Source: Cellulomonas sp. PhB150 | Lineage (GTDB): Bacteria; Actinomycetota; Actinomycetes; Actinomycetales; Cellulomonadaceae | Assembly: GCF_003755175.1 (NCBI RefSeq) | Contig: NZ_RKHX01000005.1 | Coordinates: 124,001-188,000 of the forward strand | DNA length: 64,000 nucleotides | Direction of reading: 5' to 3' | Part shown: positions 1-7,881 of the stretch, in pieces | Position numbering within the stretch: the stretch's first letter is position 1 | Layout: the number at the start of each line of letters is the position of its first letter | Program-made: the position numbers and the translations under genes | Notes under the pieces: generated by a model | Seen by the model: only the letters and a program-made list of their open reading frames with translations | Told to the model about the DNA's origin: nothing | The model's database searches: none

Positions 1-17
1 CCACCGATCGGGACGAC

Positions 18-53
18 GACGGCGCCCGGCCCCCGGAGGGGACGGGCGCCGTC
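18..53 (-). terminator. Intrinsic-type terminator downstream of greA
   Basis: An 11-bp perfect stem (GACGGCGCCCG against CGGGCGCCGTC) continues after one mismatch into four more pairs (CCCC/GGGG) around a CGGA tetraloop. It lies 14 bases beyond the greA stop codon on the transcribed strand. There is no clear U tract, which is common for actinobacterial terminators. Confidence 0.65.
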
Positions 54-66
54 AGGGCGTGCGTCG

Positions 67-555
67 TCAGCCGGCGAAGGGCTTCGCGGCGACGATCTCG
101 ACCGGGATCGAGCGCCCGTTGGGGGCCTCGTACGAGGTCGTGTCGCCGACGCTGCGGCCGTTGATCGCGGCGCCGAGCGGCGAGGTCGGGGAGAACACGT
201 CGATCTCCGAGGTCCCGGCGATCTCGCGCGAGCCGAGCAGGAAGACCATCGTGTCGCCGGCGACGACAGCGGTGACCTCCATGCCGGGCTCGACGACGCC
301 GTCGTCGGCGGGCGTGCCGATCTGCACGTTGCGCAGCTTGGCCTCGAGCTCGCGGATGCGGGCCTCGTGCTTCGCCTGCTCCTCGCGGGCGGCGTGGTAC
401 CCGCCGTTCTCCTTGAGGTCGCCCTCCTCGCGGGCGGCGGCGATCCGGCCGGTGATCTCGGTGCGGCCCTCACCCTTGAGGTGGTCGAGCTCGGCGATGA
501 GTCGGTCGTAGGCCTCTTGCGTCAGCCAGGTGGCTGGTGCCGTCGTATCGGTCAC
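67..555 (-). CDS. greA: Transcription elongation factor GreA
   Basis: GreA enters the secondary channel of RNA polymerase and stimulates cleavage of backtracked transcripts. The 162-residue length is typical. The N-terminal coiled-coil (about residues 10-80) carries the tip segment with the acidic residues of AAREEGDLKENGGY, and a C-terminal FKBP-like domain follows (about 85-160, ending in VEIVAAKPF). The GTG start is supported by an AAGGAG six bases upstream. The next gene downstream on the chromosome (DUF4307, same strand) and the divergent mca match the greA-DUF4307-mca order I recall from mycobacteria (Rv1080c-Rv1082). Confidence 0.97.
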   Translation of the reverse strand: MTDTTAPATWLTQEAYDRLIAELDHLKGEGRTEITGRIAAAREEGDLKENGGYHAAREEQAKHEARIRELEAKLRNVQIGTPADDGVVEPGMEVTAVVAGDTMVFLLGSREIAGTSEIDVFSPTSPLGAAINGRSVGDTTSYEAPNGRSIPVEIVAAKPFAG

Positions 556-798
556 GATCGCTCCTTTCCTTGCGTCTGGCCGGCCAGACGGCCGGTCGTC
601 ATGGGCGCACGACCGCCGGTGCGAGACGCCCGTCAGGGCGTGCCCTCACCCGTCGTGTCCTCGGGGTGCTGCGCCGTGCCTGTCGGTCGCGTCGACCGTG
701 GGTGTCCGTGCGCTGGTGCGACCGGACGGCGGCGTGCGAAACGACCACGATAGCAATCGGCCCGGAATCAGGCCCGAGAGATACCTCGAAAGGGGGAG

Positions 799-1197
799 TC
801 AGCCCACGTGGCAGGTCTGGACGCCGCCGCTCACGGCGAGCTCCGCGGTGGGCACGGTGACGGTCACGCGCACCGTGTCCGTGTCCGCGGGTCCGACCTC
901 GACCGTGCGCACGCCGACCTCGCCGAACGACTGCGACAGCGCCCGCACGCGGCAGCTCGCGGTGGCGTCCTGCGCCTTGGTGACGTCGAACGTGACGTCG
1001 GTCGACGAGGCGTCCGTCACATCGAAGCCGACGTCCTTCCACTGCACCGGGTCCTCGAGCGCCGAGCCGCCGACCCACACCACGACGCCCAGCACGAGCG
1101 CGGCGAGCGCGCCCCAGCCGACGAACCGCCAGGCTCGGCTCCGGGGGCGCACGGGTCCGTAGCGCCCCACGGGCGGGCGGACAGGGGTGTCGGTCAC
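799..1197 (-). CDS. DUF4307 single-pass membrane protein
   Basis: A 132-residue protein with a short basic cytoplasmic N-terminus, one transmembrane helix at about residues 27-45 ([17 protein letters not shown]) and an extracytoplasmic beta-rich domain. This is the layout of the actinobacterial DUF4307 family (Rv1081c type), whose function is unknown. I chose the internal GTG rather than an in-frame ATG eight codons upstream because GGAGG lies five bases before the GTG and nothing comparable precedes the ATG. It is divergent from mca, with 112 bases for both promoters. The extracellular domain has two cysteines that could form a disulfide. Confidence 0.8.
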   Translation of the reverse strand: MTDTPVRPPVGRYGPVRPRSRAWRFVGWGALAALVLGVVVWVGGSALEDPVQWKDVGFDVTDASSTDVTFDVTKAQDATASCRVRALSQSFGEVGVRTVEVGPADTDTVRVTVTVPTAELAVSGGVQTCHVG

Positions 1198-1309
1198 GAG
1201 ATCCTCCGGGCTGCGGCGCACGACGGGTCCCCGCGTGCGCGATCATTGTCTCTCGCCCCACCCACACGCCCGCGCACTCGAGGTGCGCGGCCACCGACGG
1301 GAGCCATAC

Positions 1310-2188
1310 GTGAGCGGAGAGCGCCTGCGCCTCATGGCGGTGCACGCCCACCCGGACGACGAGTCGAGCAAGGGCGCGGCCACGACCGCGCGCTACGCCG
1401 CCGAGGGTGTCGACGTGCTCGTCGTCAGCTGCACCGGCGGGGAGCGCGGCGACGTGCTCAACCCCAGCTACGGCCCGCTCGAGGGCGGCCTCGACGTCAT
1501 CCGCGCGGTCCGTGAGCAGGAGATGGCCGCGGCGGCCGCGGCGCTGGGGGTCCGCCAGCACTGGCTCGGCTTCGTCGACTCCGGCCTGCCGGAGGGCGAC
1601 CCGCTGCCGCCGCTGCCCGAGGGGTGCTTCGCGCTCGTGCCGCTCGAGGAGGCGTCCGCGCCGCTCGTCGAGCTGGTGCGCGAGTTCCGGCCGCACGTCA
1701 TCACCACGTACGACCCGTCGGGCGGCTACCCGCACCCCGACCACATCATGTGCCACCGCGTCTCCGCCGAGGCCTACGCGGCCGCGGGGGACCCGGAGCG
1801 CTACGTCGGGCGGGGTGAGCCCTGGACGCCGCTCAAGCTCTACTACAACCACGGGTTCTCGATGCGCCGCATGCGGGCCGTGCACGAGGCGATCATCGCG
1901 GCGGGCCGCGAGTCGCCGTTCGGCGAGTGGATCGAGTCGCGCCAGGCGGCCGAGATCCCCGAGCGCGAGGTCACGACCCGCATCGAGTGCGCCGAGTACT
2001 TCGACCAGCGCGACGCCGCCCTGCGCGCGCACGCCACCCAGATCGACCCGGACGGGTTCTTCTTCGCCGTGCCGCGCGCGGTCGAGGTGGCCCAGTGGTC
2101 GACCGAGGAGTACGAGCTCGCGGACTCGCGGGTGCCCACCGACCTGCCCGAGGACGACCTGTTCGCCGGGATCCGGGAGACCGTCTGA
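1310..2188 (+). CDS. mca: Mycothiol S-conjugate amidase
   Basis: Mca is a zinc amidase that cleaves mycothiol S-conjugates of electrophiles into a mercapturic acid, which is exported, and GlcN-inositol, which is recycled to mycothiol. The 292-residue LmbE-fold protein opens with the metal motif HAHPDDE (residues 12-18), has the characteristic long Mca form (the [11 protein letters not shown] segment and a C-terminal RREWFF-like helix region) and the GGYPHPDH histidine motif. I placed the start at GTG preceded by GACGGGAG; an earlier in-frame start would add 41 residues of unlikely composition. The stop overlaps the start of the next gene (TGATG), so the two are probably co-transcribed. MshB, its paralogue, is encoded at 57129-58043. 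Confidence 0.92.
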   Translation: MSGERLRLMAVHAHPDDESSKGAATTARYAAEGVDVLVVSCTGGERGDVLNPSYGPLEGGLDVIRAVREQEMAAAAAALGVRQHWLGFVDSGLPEGDPLPPLPEGCFALVPLEEASAPLVELVREFRPHVITTYDPSGGYPHPDHIMCHRVSAEAYAAAGDPERYVGRGEPWTPLKLYYNHGFSMRRMRAVHEAIIAAGRESPFGEWIESRQAAEIPEREVTTRIECAEYFDQRDAALRAHATQIDPDGFFFAVPRAVEVAQWSTEEYELADSRVPTDLPEDDLFAGIRETV

Positions 2189-2517
2189 TGCTGCACGCCG
2201 CCACACCCTCGCCGTACCCCACGCCGTCCGGGGTCGCGGTCACCGCCTCGCAGGGTGGCTCGCCGGGCTTCCTCGGGTTCGTCTTCACGTTCCTGCTGGC
2301 GATCGCGGTCGTGCTCCTGTTCCTGTCGCTGACGAAGCAGCTGCGCAGGGTCGACCGCCGCGCGAAGCAGCAGGGGCTGCTCGACGACCCCGACGCGAAC
2401 CTCGTCGGCATCGACGCCGGCGCTGCCGGACCGGACCTCGAGGTCGACGCGGACGGCCCCGTCGCGCAGCCGGGCGGTGCACCCGGCGACGAGCCCGACG
2501 CGCCGCCGTCCCGATGA
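2188..2517 (+). CDS. Small membrane protein in the mca operon
   Basis: A 109-residue protein with one strong transmembrane helix (about residues 27-46, FVFTFLLAIAVVLLFLSL), then a basic segment (KQLRRVDRRAKQQ) and an acidic, Gly/Pro-rich tail. The ATG overlaps the mca stop and its own stop overlaps the next ATG (ATGA), so it is translationally coupled on both sides. Position and topology match the small membrane protein that follows mca in mycobacteria (Rv1083). Function is unknown; the coupling suggests a link to Mca or to the following hydrolase, but that is inference. Confidence 0.75.
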   Translation: MLHAATPSPYPTPSGVAVTASQGGSPGFLGFVFTFLLAIAVVLLFLSLTKQLRRVDRRAKQQGLLDDPDANLVGIDAGAAGPDLEVDADGPVAQPGGAPGDEPDAPPSR

Positions 2518-3335
2518 GCCCGCACCCGCCCACGCGCCCCTCGGTGCGCGTCACGGTCGCGCAGCTGCAGGGCTCGCCCGACCACGCCGCGAACCGGCAG
2601 GTCGTCTCGGACGCGTTCCGCACGGCCGAGCAGGTGCACGCCGACCTGGTGGTGTTCCCGGAGTACAGCTCGGGCTTCGACCCGCACGGCGTCGGGGTCG
2701 CCCACGTGGAGGCGATCGACGGGCCGTTCGTCTCGCTGCTGCGGGAGCGGGCGGCGCAGACCGGCGTCGCGGCCATCGCCGGCACGACGCTGCCCGGCGG
2801 CCCCGGGCGGGCCGTGAACGCGGTCGTCGGCGTCGACGGCTCGGGCGGGCTCGTCGGGGTCTACCGCAAGGTGCACCTGTACGACGCGTTCGGTCACCGT
2901 GAGTCCGACCGCCTCGAGCCCGGTCCGGTGGACGCGCGGCCCCTCGTCCTGGACGTCGCGGGCCTGCGGTTCGGCGTCATGACCTGCTACGACCTGCGTT
3001 TCCCGGAGTCGGCCCGGCGCCTCGTCGACGCGGGCGCGCAGGTGCTCGTCGTGCCCGCCGCCTGGGCCGAGGGCGAGCTCAAGGTGATGCACTGGCACAC
3101 GCTGGCCGTCGCGCGCGCGATCGAGAACACGTCCGCGGTCGTTGCGGTGGGGATGGCCGGCCGCGGGGTCATCGGCCACTCGCTGGTCGTCGGCCCCGAC
3201 GGCATGGTCGGGCTCGAGCTCGACGACGAGCCCGGCGTCCGCACGGTCGACGTGGACGGCGCCCTGCTGGGCGAGGTCCGCGAGCAGAACCCGAGCCTCT
3301 CCAACCGCCGCTACTCGGTCACCCCGCGCCTCTGA
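2514..3335 (+). CDS. Carbon-nitrogen hydrolase (nitrilase superfamily)
   Basis: A 273-residue cytosolic amidase of the nitrilase superfamily. The Glu-Lys-Cys triad is visible as E50 (VVFPE), K119 (YRKVH) and C158 (MTCYDLRFPE). The family hydrolyses amides such as omega-amido acids or deaminated glutathione. Glutathione is replaced by mycothiol in this lineage, so a repair role for an amide by-product is possible but untested. It overlaps the upstream membrane protein by four bases (ATGA). In mycobacteria I recall a thioredoxin-domain protein at this locus position (Rv1084), so this gene appears to be a substitution. Confidence 0.85.
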   Translation: MSPHPPTRPSVRVTVAQLQGSPDHAANRQVVSDAFRTAEQVHADLVVFPEYSSGFDPHGVGVAHVEAIDGPFVSLLRERAAQTGVAAIAGTTLPGGPGRAVNAVVGVDGSGGLVGVYRKVHLYDAFGHRESDRLEPGPVDARPLVLDVAGLRFGVMTCYDLRFPESARRLVDAGAQVLVVPAAWAEGELKVMHWHTLAVARAIENTSAVVAVGMAGRGVIGHSLVVGPDGMVGLELDDEPGVRTVDVDGALLGEVREQNPSLSNRRYSVTPRL

Positions 3336-3363
3336 CCCATCCCTCAACCCCCGGGGCGGCGGG

Positions 3364-4101
3364 TCAGGCCGAGGCGTACGAGGCCAGCGAGACCGCGATG
3401 TAGTGGCACGTGTAGCCGACGACGGTCAGCACGTGGAAGATCTCGTGGAAGCCGAACCAGCGCGGGCTCGGGTTGGGGCGCTTGAGGCCGTAGACGACCG
3501 CCCCGAGCGTGTACGCGAGGCCGCCGCCGATGACGAGCCACATGACCGCCGGGCCGCCCGAGCGGTAGAACTGCGGCAGGAACGCGACCGCGACCCAGCC
3601 CAGCGCGACGTACACCGGCACGTAGACCCACCGCGGCGCGCCGAGCCAGAAGACGCGGGCCAGCAACCCGACGAGGGCACCGGCCCACACGATGATCAGC
3701 AGGACCTTCGCCGTCCTGGCGGGCAGCAGCAGCACCGCGAGGGGCGTGTAGGTGCCGGCGATGATGAGGAAGATGTTGGTGTGGTCCAGCCGTCGTAGGA
3801 CTGCGGCCGTGCGGGGCGACCAGCGCCCGCGGTGGTAGATCGCCGACGTGCCGAACAGCATCACGGCGGAGAGGCCGAACACCGCGGTGGACCACTTGGC
3901 GGCCGCGGTGGGGGACAGCACGACGAGCACGATCGAGGCGATCAGCACGAACGGCGCGACGCCCGCGTGGATCCAGCCGCGCAGGTGGGGCTTGACGGTC
4001 TCGACCACGCGCTCGACGGGACCGGGCTCCTGCGGGTGCTCGGTCGCCTGCTCCGGGGGGCCGGCTGCGGCGGGCCCGTCGGGCGCTGCGGTCGTGCTCA
4101 T
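3364..4101 (-). CDS. trhA: Hemolysin III / PAQR-family membrane protein
   Basis: A 245-residue seven-helix membrane protein of the hemolysin III (YqfA/TrhA) branch of the PAQR family, proposed to act in membrane lipid homeostasis. Conserved family residues are seen: SAIYHR after helix 2, the RRLDHTNIFLIIAGTYTP segment and the C-terminal EIFHVLTVVGYTCHY with metal-ligand histidines. The first 40 residues are a hydrophilic Pro/Glu-rich extension. It is divergent from the prenyl diphosphate synthase gene, an arrangement I recall from mycobacteria (Rv1085c/Rv1086). A large palindrome covers its likely promoter. Confidence 0.9.
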   Translation of the reverse strand: MSTTAAPDGPAAAGPPEQATEHPQEPGPVERVVETVKPHLRGWIHAGVAPFVLIASIVLVVLSPTAAAKWSTAVFGLSAVMLFGTSAIYHRGRWSPRTAAVLRRLDHTNIFLIIAGTYTPLAVLLLPARTAKVLLIIVWAGALVGLLARVFWLGAPRWVYVPVYVALGWVAVAFLPQFYRSGGPAVMWLVIGGGLAYTLGAVVYGLKRPNPSPRWFGFHEIFHVLTVVGYTCHYIAVSLASYASA

Positions 4102-4128
4102 GGCCGGTCTCGATTCGTCGGGCGGGGC

Positions 4129-4163
4129 TAACCTACGACGCCGTAGGTTACGGCACCGTAGGT
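4129..4163. promoter_or_regulatory. Palindromic operator between hemolysin III gene and uppS-like gene
   Basis: TAACCTACG, spacer ACGC, then CGTAGGTTA form a perfect 9-bp inverted repeat. A second copy of the half-site CCGTAGGT follows 15 bases later within ACCGTAGGTACGGGT. The palindrome contains TAGGTT on the minus strand, a plausible -10 for the hemolysin III gene, so a bound repressor would block it. Symmetry and size suit a TetR-type repressor, which is inference; no such regulator gene lies nearby. Confidence 0.6.
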
Positions 4164-4240
4164 ACGGGTGTCGAACCACGGCAGCCCCCACGCTAGTAAC
4201 GTGGGCGCGTTCCGTCCGCCCATCCGCGCAAGGAGGTCGC

Positions 4241-5002
4241 GTGCGGCTGCCCCACCCCCTGTACCGGCTGTACGAGCGCCGCCTCGCCGCCTCGCTGCCG
4301 GCGGACCGCCTCCCGCGGCACATCGGCGTGATCGTCGACGGCAACCGCCGGTGGGCCCGCAGCCTGGGCGAGTCGACCGCGCACGGGCACCGGGCGGGTG
4401 CCGACAAGATCGGCGACCTGCTGGAGTGGAGCGAGGACATCGGCGTCGAGGTCGTGACGCTGTGGATGCTGTCCACCGACAACCTCGAGCGGGCGTCCGA
4501 CGAGCTCGAGCCGCTGCTGGCGATCATCGAGGACGTCGTCGGCGAGCTGGCCTCGACCGGGCGCTGGCGGCTGCAGGCCGTCGGCGCGCTCGACATGCTG
4601 CCCGACCACACGGCCAACGCGCTGCTGGCGGCGCAGGACGCGACCGCGGGGGTGCGCGGTGTGCACGTCAACGTCGCGGTCGGCTACGGCGGGCGCCGCG
4701 AGATCGCCGACGCCGTGCGGGCCTACCTGCGGGCCGGGGCCGCGGCGGGGGAGAGCCTCGACGAGCTGGCCGAGGCCTTCGACGTCGAGCACATCGCCGA
4801 GCACCTCTACACCAAGGGGCAGCCGGACCCGGACCTCGTGATCCGCACCTCCGGCGAGCAGCGCCTCGGCGGGTTCCTGCTGTGGCAGAGCGCGCACTCG
4901 GAGTTCTACTTCTGCGAGGCCTACTGGCCCGACTTCCGGCGCGTCGACTTCCTGCGGGCGATGCGCGCGTACGCCGCCCGCGAGCGCCGCCTCGGCCGCT
5001 GA
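4241..5002 (+). CDS. Z-prenyl (undecaprenyl-type) diphosphate synthase
   Basis: A 253-residue cis-prenyltransferase that condenses isopentenyl diphosphate onto an allylic diphosphate for lipid carriers of cell-wall synthesis. The first family motif IGVIVDGNRRWAR holds the catalytic Asp33, TLWMLSTDN and GYGGRREI follow, and the diphosphate-binding LVIRTSGEQRLGGFLLWQ and SEFYF motifs are intact. AGGAGG ends four bases before the GTG start. By position next to hemolysin III it corresponds to the mycobacterial short-chain Z,E-FPP synthase Rv1086; chain length cannot be read from sequence alone, so a full-length UppS is also possible. Confidence 0.92.
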   Translation: MRLPHPLYRLYERRLAASLPADRLPRHIGVIVDGNRRWARSLGESTAHGHRAGADKIGDLLEWSEDIGVEVVTLWMLSTDNLERASDELEPLLAIIEDVVGELASTGRWRLQAVGALDMLPDHTANALLAAQDATAGVRGVHVNVAVGYGGRREIADAVRAYLRAGAAAGESLDELAEAFDVEHIAEHLYTKGQPDPDLVIRTSGEQRLGGFLLWQSAHSEFYFCEAYWPDFRRVDFLRAMRAYAARERRLGR

Positions 5003-5033
5003 GCGCCCTCGGCCGCTGAGCACCCCGCTGAGC

Positions 5034-5088
5034 GCGCGTGGGTGTGCAACACGCCGCGCCGCACCCGGCGTGTCGCACACCCACGCGC
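5034..5088. terminator. Very long hairpin downstream of the prenyl synthase gene
   Basis: GCGCGTGGGTGTGC pairs perfectly with GCACACCCACGCGC; after one A/C mismatch ACACGCCG pairs with CGGCGTGT around a 9-base loop. This 22-pair stem begins 32 bases after the stop codon, consistent with a strong transcription terminator, though its length exceeds what termination needs. It is preceded by a 14-base direct repeat (CTCGGCCGCTGAGC at 4991 and 5008) that duplicates the end of the coding sequence. Confidence 0.65.
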
Positions 5089-5342
5089 ACACCAGGCGTG
5101 ATCGCGCCGTCCCATGCCCGTGAGTGCAGCCTTCGTCGCAGCACTCGCGCCGCTGAGCAGCACGAACGCTGCGACGATCCCTGCGGCCATCGGGGCGGGG
5201 TCGGCAAGAGGCTCGACGGCGGCGCACGGCAGTCAGGTGAACACCGCGTAACACGGCCGCGTGTCGTGCTGGACACCGCCCCCCGCGGGGTTAGTTTCCG
5301 GCGTAGAGGACGACACCCCGCCGTCCCCGGGAGGCCTTGCCC
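5089..5342 (+). other. Untranslated stretch upstream of the small ORF and phoH
   Basis: Together with its flanks this is part of a 499-base interval between two plus-strand genes. I find no RNA family I recognise. It contains a GAGTGC/GCACTC inverted repeat near 5121-5150 and, around 5291-5318, TA-rich patches (GGTTAG, TAGAGG) that could be promoter elements for the following genes. No convincing longer reading frame is present. Confidence 0.4.
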
Positions 5343-5483
5343 ATGGAGCAGCTGCTCCGGGAGGAGGGTCGATCCCGGCCCACCTCAGGTGGACCAGGTC
5401 GCCCCCACCCCGTCGCCGATCACCGGCACGTGGACCCGCGCACGCGGGCCGCCGGTGCGAGGCGCCTTCTGCGGCGCAGGTAG
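5343..5483 (+). CDS. Possible 46-residue small protein or leader peptide upstream of phoH
   Basis: An ATG with GGGAGG eight bases upstream opens a 46-codon frame ending in TAG, 18 bases before the phoH start. The product begins MEQLLREEGRSRP and is arginine-rich (about one residue in four), ending LLRRR. The first codons lie in a 14-bp perfect palindrome (GGAGCAGCTGCTCC), followed by a CCACC/GGTGG hairpin. In mycobacteria a small antitoxin-like gene (phoAT) precedes phoH2, so an equivalent here is an attractive idea. I see no clear sequence similarity and the frame could be chance in GC-rich DNA. Confidence 0.4.
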   Translation: MEQLLREEGRSRPTSGGPGRPHPVADHRHVDPRTRAAGARRLLRRR

Positions 5484-5501
5484 CGCCGGAGGGAGCAGGC
5501 C

Positions 5502-6872
5502 GTGGTCAGCAGCGCAACGCAGGACGAGGTCGCCCGTGTCGCAGGGGGTCGCCGGACCCACGTGCTCGATACATCGGTCCTGCTGTCCGACCCGAAGGCC
5601 ATCGGCCGGTTCGCGGAGCACGACGTGGTCCTTCCGGTCGTCGTCATCACGGAGCTCGAGGCCAAGCGCCACCACGCGGAGCTCGGCTACTTCGCCCGCT
5701 CAGCCCTCCGGATGCTCGACGACCTGCGCATCGAGCACGGTCGCCTGGACGCCCCCATCGTCCTCACGCCCGAGGGTGGCTCGCTGCGGGTCGAGCTCAA
5801 CCACACCGACCCGACGGTCCTGCCCGCCGGCTTCCGGCTCGGCGACAACGACTCCCGCATCCTCGCGGTCGCGGCGAACCTCGCGGCCGAGGGCCACGAC
5901 GTCACGGTCGTCTCCAAGGACCTGCCGATGCGTGTGAAGGCGTCCGCCGTGGGCCTGCGCGCGGAGGAGTACCGCGCCGAGCTCGCGGTCGACTCCGGCT
6001 GGACCGGCATGGACGCGCTCGACCTGGCCGAGCACCAGATGGCGGACCTGTGGGAGAACGAGAGCGTCGCGCTCGCGGACATCAGCGCCGACACGGCGAC
6101 GTTCGGCACGACGACCCCGCAGGACCTGCCCTGCCACACGGGCCTCGTCCTGCACAGCCCCCGCGGCTCCGCGCTGGGCCGCGTGACGGCCGACAAGCAC
6201 GTGCAGCTGGTGCGCGGCGACCAGGACGTGTTCGGCCTGCACGGCCGGTCCGCGGAGCAGCGGATCGCGATCGACATGCTGCTCGACGAGGAGATCGGGA
6301 TCGTCTCGCTGGGCGGCCGCGCGGGGACGGGCAAGTCGGCCCTCGCGCTGTGCGCCGGCCTCGAGGCGGTTCTGGAGCGTCGTCAGCACCGCAAGGTCAT
6401 GGTCTTCCGCCCGCTGTACGCCGTGGGTGGCCAGGACCTCGGCTACCTGCCCGGCAGCGAGTCCGAGAAGATGAACCCGTGGGCGCAGGCGGTCTTCGAC
6501 ACCCTGGGCGCCATCGTCAGCAAGGAGGTCGTCGAGGAGATCATCGACCGCGACATCCTCGAGGTGCTCCCGCTGACCCACATCCGCGGCCGCTCGCTGC
6601 ACGACGCGTACGTGATCGTCGACGAGGCGCAGTCGCTCGAGCGCAACGTGCTGCTCACGGTGCTGTCCCGCATCGGCCAGTCGTCGCGCGTGGTCCTCAC
6701 GCACGACGTCGCGCAGCGCGACAACCTGCGCGTCGGCCGGCACGACGGCATCGCGGCGGTGATCGAGGCGCTCAAGGGCCACCCGCTGTTCGGCCACATC
6801 ACGCTGACCCGCTCGGAGCGCTCGCCCGTCGCCGCGCTCGTCACGGAGCTCCTCGAGGGCATCGAGGCCTGA
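5502..6872 (+). CDS. phoH2: PIN domain-PhoH ATPase fusion (PhoH2-type)
   Basis: A 456-residue fusion. Residues about 18-150 form a PIN-type nuclease domain ([10 protein letters not shown] with the first catalytic Asp, later GDNDSRIL with further acidic residues). Residues about 240-450 form a PhoH-type P-loop ATPase: Walker [12 protein letters not shown] near 272, Walker [14 protein letters not shown] near 366 and the sensor-like VVLTHD. Mycobacterial PhoH2 is a sequence-specific RNA helicase and RNase paired with the small PhoAT protein, so RNA processing is the expected role. GGAGGG lies eight bases before the chosen GTG. The closest upstream frame is the 46-codon ORF described separately. 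Confidence 0.9.
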   Translation: MVSSATQDEVARVAGGRRTHVLDTSVLLSDPKAIGRFAEHDVVLPVVVITELEAKRHHAELGYFARSALRMLDDLRIEHGRLDAPIVLTPEGGSLRVELNHTDPTVLPAGFRLGDNDSRILAVAANLAAEGHDVTVVSKDLPMRVKASAVGLRAEEYRAELAVDSGWTGMDALDLAEHQMADLWENESVALADISADTATFGTTTPQDLPCHTGLVLHSPRGSALGRVTADKHVQLVRGDQDVFGLHGRSAEQRIAIDMLLDEEIGIVSLGGRAGTGKSALALCAGLEAVLERRQHRKVMVFRPLYAVGGQDLGYLPGSESEKMNPWAQAVFDTLGAIVSKEVVEEIIDRDILEVLPLTHIRGRSLHDAYVIVDEAQSLERNVLLTVLSRIGQSSRVVLTHDVAQRDNLRVGRHDGIAAVIEALKGHPLFGHITLTRSERSPVAALVTELLEGIEA

Positions 6873-6971
6873 GACTCACCCGCCGAACCCGGGACGCGCG
6901 CCGCGTCGAGCCACTAGATTCGGCGCGCGTCGTCGTGGCCGTCGGCCCGCGCACCCGCCTGGAGGAACGTC

Positions 6972-7247
6972 ATGTCGTACCCCGACCCGGTCCCGCAGTC
7001 CGTGCCGCACAACCAGCCCTGGACGGGCGACGAGGTCAGCCCCCGTCTGCTGCTCCCCGCGGTCCTGCTGTGCTTCTTCCTGGGCACGCTTGGCATCCAC
7101 CGCTTCTACGTCGGCAAGATCGGCACCGGCGTGCTGATGATCTTCACGCTCGGCGGCCTCGGCATCTGGACGCTCATCGACTTCATCGTGCTCGTCGTCG
7201 GCTCGTTCAAGGACAAGGAAGGCCGCTACCTCAAGCAGTGGACCTGA
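6972..7247 (+). CDS. TM2 domain membrane protein
   Basis: A 91-residue protein with two transmembrane helices joined by the short TM2 signature: LGTLGIHRFYVGK, then GVLMIFTLGGLGIWTLIDFIVLV. The first 22 residues are hydrophilic and Pro-rich. TM2 proteins are widespread with no settled function. A good GGAGGA precedes the ATG. It stands alone, ended by a strong bidirectional hairpin shared with the convergent HTH gene. Confidence 0.88.
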   Translation: MSYPDPVPQSVPHNQPWTGDEVSPRLLLPAVLLCFFLGTLGIHRFYVGKIGTGVLMIFTLGGLGIWTLIDFIVLVVGSFKDKEGRYLKQWT

Positions 7248-7258
7248 GTCTGACTCGG

Positions 7259-7296
7259 ACGGAGGGCGCCGACCTGACCTGGTCGGCGCCCTCCGT
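7259..7296. terminator. Bidirectional terminator between TM2 and HTH genes
   Basis: A perfect 16-bp stem (ACGGAGGGCGCCGACC against its complement) with a TGACCT loop sits between two convergent genes, 12 bases after one stop and 18 before the other, so it can end both transcripts. Confidence 0.8.
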
Positions 7297-7313
7297 GCTG
7301 CCCGGAGCCTGGC

Positions 7314-7874
7314 TCAGAACGGCAGGGGTCCGTGGTCGGTGGGGACCAGCAGCAGCCCCACCACCTGCGAGTCCGCGGACACCGCCACGCGCCCGACGAT
7401 GCTCCCCGCCTCGCACTCGAGCGTCGTGGCGCCGACGACGACCCCGCTGACCTCGTCGTCCGGGTCGACGACGGTGCCGTCCGGCAGCTCGACCCGAGTG
7501 CCCGTGCAGCGCTGCCACGCACCCACCTCGGCCACGACCGCGCGCCACGTCTCGGCGATCAGGTCGGCGGGCAGCTCCTCGGCCGTCCGCGGGTGCAGCA
7601 GGGGCATCAGGCGGTCGTAGTCGGCGGCCGCGATCAGCGCGCACACCTGCTCGGTCAGCTCCGCCACCCCGGCTGCCGATCGCCGCGCGAGGGCCTCCCC
7701 GGTCTGCGGATCGACCGGCCTGCCGAATCGCTTGAACGCCGCCTGCTTGGTCATGTCGAGCTCCTCCCCGATCTGGGCCCAGGTCCGACCCTGGGTACGT
7801 GCCTCCTGCACCGCCAGGGCGAGCTGGCGGCGCGCGTCGTCGAGCGCGGCGTGGGCCGCGCGGATCTTGGTCAT
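7314..7874 (-). CDS. HTH protein with C-terminal DUF3887-like domain, probably autoregulated
   Basis: A 186-residue cytosolic protein. Residues about 5-55 form a helix-turn-helix of the sigma-region-4 kind (RTWAQIGEELDMTKQAAFKRFG); residues about 70-186 resemble DUF3887, a small alpha/beta fold with a cone that could hold a ligand (EEVCALIAA-type start, then WRAVVAEVGAW, ending VGLLLVPTDHGP). I know of no biochemical role. Two perfect palindromes occupy the DNA 8-47 bases upstream of the start, which points to self-repression. The neighbours (TM2 gene, ABC operon) are separated by a terminator or a gap, so it behaves as a one-gene unit. Confidence 0.75.
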   Translation of the reverse strand: MTKIRAAHAALDDARRQLALAVQEARTQGRTWAQIGEELDMTKQAAFKRFGRPVDPQTGEALARRSAAGVAELTEQVCALIAAADYDRLMPLLHPRTAEELPADLIAETWRAVVAEVGAWQRCTGTRVELPDGTVVDPDDEVSGVVVGATTLECEAGSIVGRVAVSADSQVVGLLLVPTDHGPLPF

Positions 7875-7881
7875 GACCCGA

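Noticed and set aside
1187..1309. An upstream in-frame start for mca
   Set aside because: It would add 41 residues unlike any Mca N-terminus and would overlap the DUF4307 start region. The GTG at 1310 has a ribosome site and the right length.
4991..5035. Direct repeat of CTCGGCCGCTGAGC at the end of the prenyl synthase gene
   Set aside because: Probably a small slippage duplication of the stop-codon region. No function is suggested beyond being next to the long hairpin.
5089..5501. A riboswitch such as the c-di-AMP (ydaO) or a SAM class upstream of phoH
   Set aside because: I looked for the conserved core sequences of these classes and did not find them. Only local palindromes are present.
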